Shown here: piece by piece, positions 5,829-7,683 of the stretch
Position numbering within the stretch: position 1 is the stretch's first letter
Layout of the letters: each line of letters starts with the position of its first letter
DNA from: an uncultured Selenomonadales bacterium
GTDB taxonomy: Bacteria > Bacillota > Negativicutes > Selenomonadales > Selenomonadaceae
Length of the DNA: 7,683 nt
Direction of reading: 5' to 3'
Assembly (NCBI GenBank): GCA_946547205.1
Contig: CAMNPA010000050.1
Span: 1-7,683, forward strand
Notes under the pieces: generated by a model
What the model saw: the letters and a program-made list of their open reading frames with translations, nothing else
Databases searched by the model: none
Told to the model about the DNA's origin: nothing
Made by a program: the position numbers and the translations under genes

Positions 5829-7236
5829 TGAAAAAATCTTCCTTCTCAAAAGTCACGTGATTCAAACAGTCATAACCGTAGCGCGTCAACGTCGAGCCGT
5901 CATTTTTGAGAATCAGCCGATTTTGCGCGTCGTATGTGTAATTGGTCGTCGCGACTCGTCCCGTCGCACTCTGGATGCTCTGCAAATCTCGCCACTCGCG
6001 CCGCTCAATGCAGTTGTCGTTCAAATCGTATTTCCACCGCGTAAGCTTGAATCGCTCTCCGATTTTTTCTCGCGCCTCTATCAATCTGTCCGCCGTGTCG
6101 AAAATCTCAACATCAGAATGCGCAGGAAATTTCTCGACTTGAATCAGCGGCTCAAAAATATTTTTTCGCTCGGCAATGATTTCGTTCATCATCGTGTGCG
6201 AAAAATGAAATTCGCCAACCGGCGTGTGAATCGTCAGCAACCGATAAATCCTGTCGTAAAAAAAGCTGAACTTGTAACCGCAAGGCGTCATCATCAGCGC
6301 GGGCGAAGGTGCCTCGTCGTCGTAAGCGTAGCGCGTGATTTGCCCGTTGATGTCGTATTTCAAAACTCGTCCCGCAATGTCACGTTCCCAAGTCTCTCGC
6401 CGCCAATCTTTCACGTTCAACCGAACTCGCCGCTCTATCAGCAGATTTTTTTTCGAGTAGACGTAAACTTCCTCGCGACCGCTGCTCTCCGTCTGCCGAA
6501 TCAAATTGCCGTTCAAATCGTAGTCGTATTTTTTTATCAGACCGTTGGGAAAAATTTCGCGCGTCAATCGTCCGCCGGTATATCGCCAAAAATATTCCTC
6601 GCCGTTGCGTCCCGATTTGTAATTCAATCTGCCGTCAGCGTCGTAAATAAATTTTTCCGTCGTGCCGTCCGCATAAGTGACCGATTCAATTTGCTTGCGT
6701 CGATTCCACTTGTAAACGACTTCATAGCGTCCGCTCTCAAATGTCCGCTGATTCTTGTCGTCATAAAAAAAAATTCGCGTGCCCGTCGCGTCAGAAAACT
6801 TTATCAAGCGATCAAGCTCGTCGTATTCGTTTTGAAAAATAATCTGTCCGTCGCGTCCCGTGCACGTCGTCAAATGCTTTTCGTCGTCGAAGTCATACTT
6901 CACGCGCGAACCGTCAGGATAAATCACGCCAATTAAAAAATTCCCGTCGTATTCGTAGCGCGTCAACCGTCCAATTCCGTCGCGAACGACTGCCAAATTT
7001 TTGCCCGCGTATGTGAAAAAAATTTCGCGCAGAGTTTTGAGCGTGATTTTCGGCGACCGACCGTCAATGTTGAATTGCCAACTGCCCGTGTGCGAATTGT
7101 ACTCACGACTCACGACAAAATTTTTCAGAATGTCGGCTTGCGCGTAGTCGATAACCTTGAGCGTGAAATTTCCCGTCGCGTAGTCAATCGTCCATTCGTG
7201 CCGCGCCAATTCGGGCAATTTTTTTCCCAGCTCCAT
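5812..7236 (-). CDS. Short RHS/YD-repeat protein without toxin domain
   Basis: A 474-residue protein; ATG 7236 has AGAGGAA six bases upstream. YD-type repeats fill most of it: GRLTRYEYDGN (89-99), YPDGSRVKYDFDDE, FIYDADGRLNYKSGRNGEE (197-214), FPNGLIKKYDYDLNGNLIRQ (229-248), ITRYAYDD (300-307) and NYTYDAQNRL (432-441). The N-terminus (EWTIDYATGNFTLKV) lacks a signal peptide, PAAR domain or membrane segments. RHS repeats build a hollow beta cocoon that encloses a cleaved C-terminal toxin. Full-length effectors usually exceed 1000 residues and carry a DPxG-type autoproteolysis motif before a variable toxin. Here the repeats stop at YGYDCLNHVTFEKEDFFN and the gene ends without that motif or a toxin tail. 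The stop codon lies inside the start of vgrG, so no toxin remnant follows. It could be a partial cocoon, a carrier working in trans, or a reduced effector. The gene appears intact, not decayed. Confidence 0.92.
   Translation of the reverse strand: MELGKKLPELARHEWTIDYATGNFTLKVIDYAQADILKNFVVSREYNSHTGSWQFNIDGRSPKITLKTLREIFFTYAGKNLAVVRDGIGRLTRYEYDGNFLIGVIYPDGSRVKYDFDDEKHLTTCTGRDGQIIFQNEYDELDRLIKFSDATGTRIFFYDDKNQRTFESGRYEVVYKWNRRKQIESVTYADGTTEKFIYDADGRLNYKSGRNGEEYFWRYTGGRLTREIFPNGLIKKYDYDLNGNLIRQTESSGREEVYVYSKKNLLIERRVRLNVKDWRRETWERDIAGRVLKYDINGQITRYAYDDEAPSPALMMTPCGYKFSFFYDRIYRLLTIHTPVGEFHFSHTMMNEIIAERKNIFEPLIQVEKFPAHSDVEIFDTADRLIEAREKIGERFKLTRWKYDLNDNCIERREWRDLQSIQSATGRVATTNYTYDAQNRLILKNDGSTLTRYGYDCLNHVTFEKEDFFNGRQR
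5837..5845 (-). promoter_or_regulatory. Ribosome binding site of the VgrG-like gene
   Basis: GAAGGAAGA on the minus strand lies eight bases before ATG 5828, inside the last codons of the RHS gene. It selects MADKDNAILF as the N-terminus over the TTG at 5849. Confidence 0.75.
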
Positions 7237-7242
7237 GAAATT

Positions 7243-7249
7243 TTCCTCT
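7243..7249 (-). promoter_or_regulatory. Ribosome binding site of the RHS gene
   Basis: AGAGGAA on the minus strand ends six bases before ATG 7236, in the 15-nt gap after the upstream gene's TGA at 7252. It supports this start and leaves no room for a separate promoter or terminator. Confidence 0.75.
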
Positions 7250-7251
7250 TT

Positions 7252-7683
7252 TCAGCGTGAAATGTCTTTGGTATCGGGTGTCGCCGTGATTTGTTCTTTG
7301 ACGCGCGAACGATCTTCCCTGCCGTGTTCAACGTTGATTTCGTCCGAACGATTATTCGGACTGCCGCCCTCAAATTTGCTCAACGAACCTGTGCCGCCGC
7401 CTGCCATCGGTGTATAGCCGACTTGCATCAGCGCACGAGTTTTCACGTTCAAATTGCTGCCCTTCATCTCAATCGAGCTGTCTTTGACTTGAACAATCGC
7501 GCTCTTTTGACCGTCAAGCTTGAGAGTTCCGCCGGAGCCGCCGCCCGATTCATTTTCCTGCGAATCTTTCGATTGACGACCCGTCAACTTGTCGAGCTCT
7601 TTGGCAAGGTCTGAAAGTTCAACGTCTTCTTTTTTGGAGCCCGCATTTTTGATTTCCGAAGCCTCTTTGCCGACCGTCGAGCC
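7252..7683 (-). CDS. Glycine-rich beta-patterned protein, C-terminal fragment (5' end outside window)
   Basis: The frame is open to the right edge and gives 143 residues ending in TGA; the start lies outside. The visible part begins with a charged segment containing VELSDLAKELDKLTG (21-35), then a glycine-rich SGGGSGG linker. Next come alternating strand-like residues, TLKLDGQKSAIVQVKDSS (53-70) and IEMKGSNLNVKTRALMQVG (71-89). A polar tail (GGSPNNRSDEINVEHGRED ... DTKDISR) closes it. The strand pattern resembles the beta stalk of the VgrG-like protein encoded downstream, and PAAR-like spike-tip proteins often occupy this operon position. However, no PAAR or DUF4280 core is visible in the fragment, so family assignment is open. 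In-frame TTG at 7587 is inside the open frame and probably not a start. It is 15 nt upstream of the RHS gene and surely in the same operon. Confidence 0.8.
   Translation of the reverse strand, partial: GSTVGKEASEIKNAGSKKEDVELSDLAKELDKLTGRQSKDSQENESGGGSGGTLKLDGQKSAIVQVKDSSIEMKGSNLNVKTRALMQVGYTPMAGGGTGSLSKFEGGSPNNRSDEINVEHGREDRSRVKEQITATPDTKDISR

Noticed and set aside
5818..6936. A 372-residue + strand open frame
   Set aside because: It is antisense to the YD-repeat gene. The minus strand shows unmistakable RHS repeats, and the + strand product is Arg/Val-rich shadow sequence without a ribosome binding site.

Overview
The window reads as bacterial chromosome: a housekeeping gene end on the left, then a contractile-injection / polymorphic-toxin accessory module. 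Codon and word usage (many AAAATTT and CGTCG-type words), compact gene packing, TTG starts and AGGAG-type ribosome binding sites suggest a Firmicute-type organism. My best guess is a Negativicute such as a rumen Selenomonadaceae member, but that is an impression, not a measurement.

Left edge, + strand: the last 111 codons of a transketolase end at 338 and are followed by a clear Rho-independent terminator (359-388). A second + strand gene (421-1194, TTG start) follows. It is unrecognised, but has a segment like the N-terminal regions of phage tail-fibre and baseplate appendage proteins.

The rest (7683 down to 1181) is one tightly packed minus-strand operon of six genes, listed in order of transcription. 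(1) The C-terminal 143 residues of a glycine-rich, beta-strand-patterned protein running in from beyond the right edge. (2) A short 474-residue RHS/YD-repeat protein with no C-terminal toxin. (3) A 474-residue VgrG/Pvc8-like spike protein with gp27-like, OB-fold and beta-stalk regions. (4) A 332-residue protein ending in pentapeptide repeats. (5) A 564-residue protein with a possible tail-tube/Hcp-like N-terminal domain, an alpha-helical middle, a 54-residue Pro-Thr-Pro-Ile tract and a Ser/Pro-rich tail. (6) A 180-residue protein whose layout is reminiscent of the Imm11/DUF1629 immunity family. Junctions are -20 to +15 nt, so the genes are almost certainly co-transcribed. The operon promoter lies outside the window. 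The last minus-strand gene and the 421-1194 + strand gene converge and overlap tail to tail by 14 nt.

Taken together, the spike, the RHS shell, the adaptor-like pentapeptide protein, the tube-like Pro-rich protein and the possible immunity protein look like a cargo or effector module for a contractile injection system. No sheath, baseplate wedge or ATPase gene is visible here. The functions of genes 1, 4, 5 and 6 are inferred from layout and context, not established.
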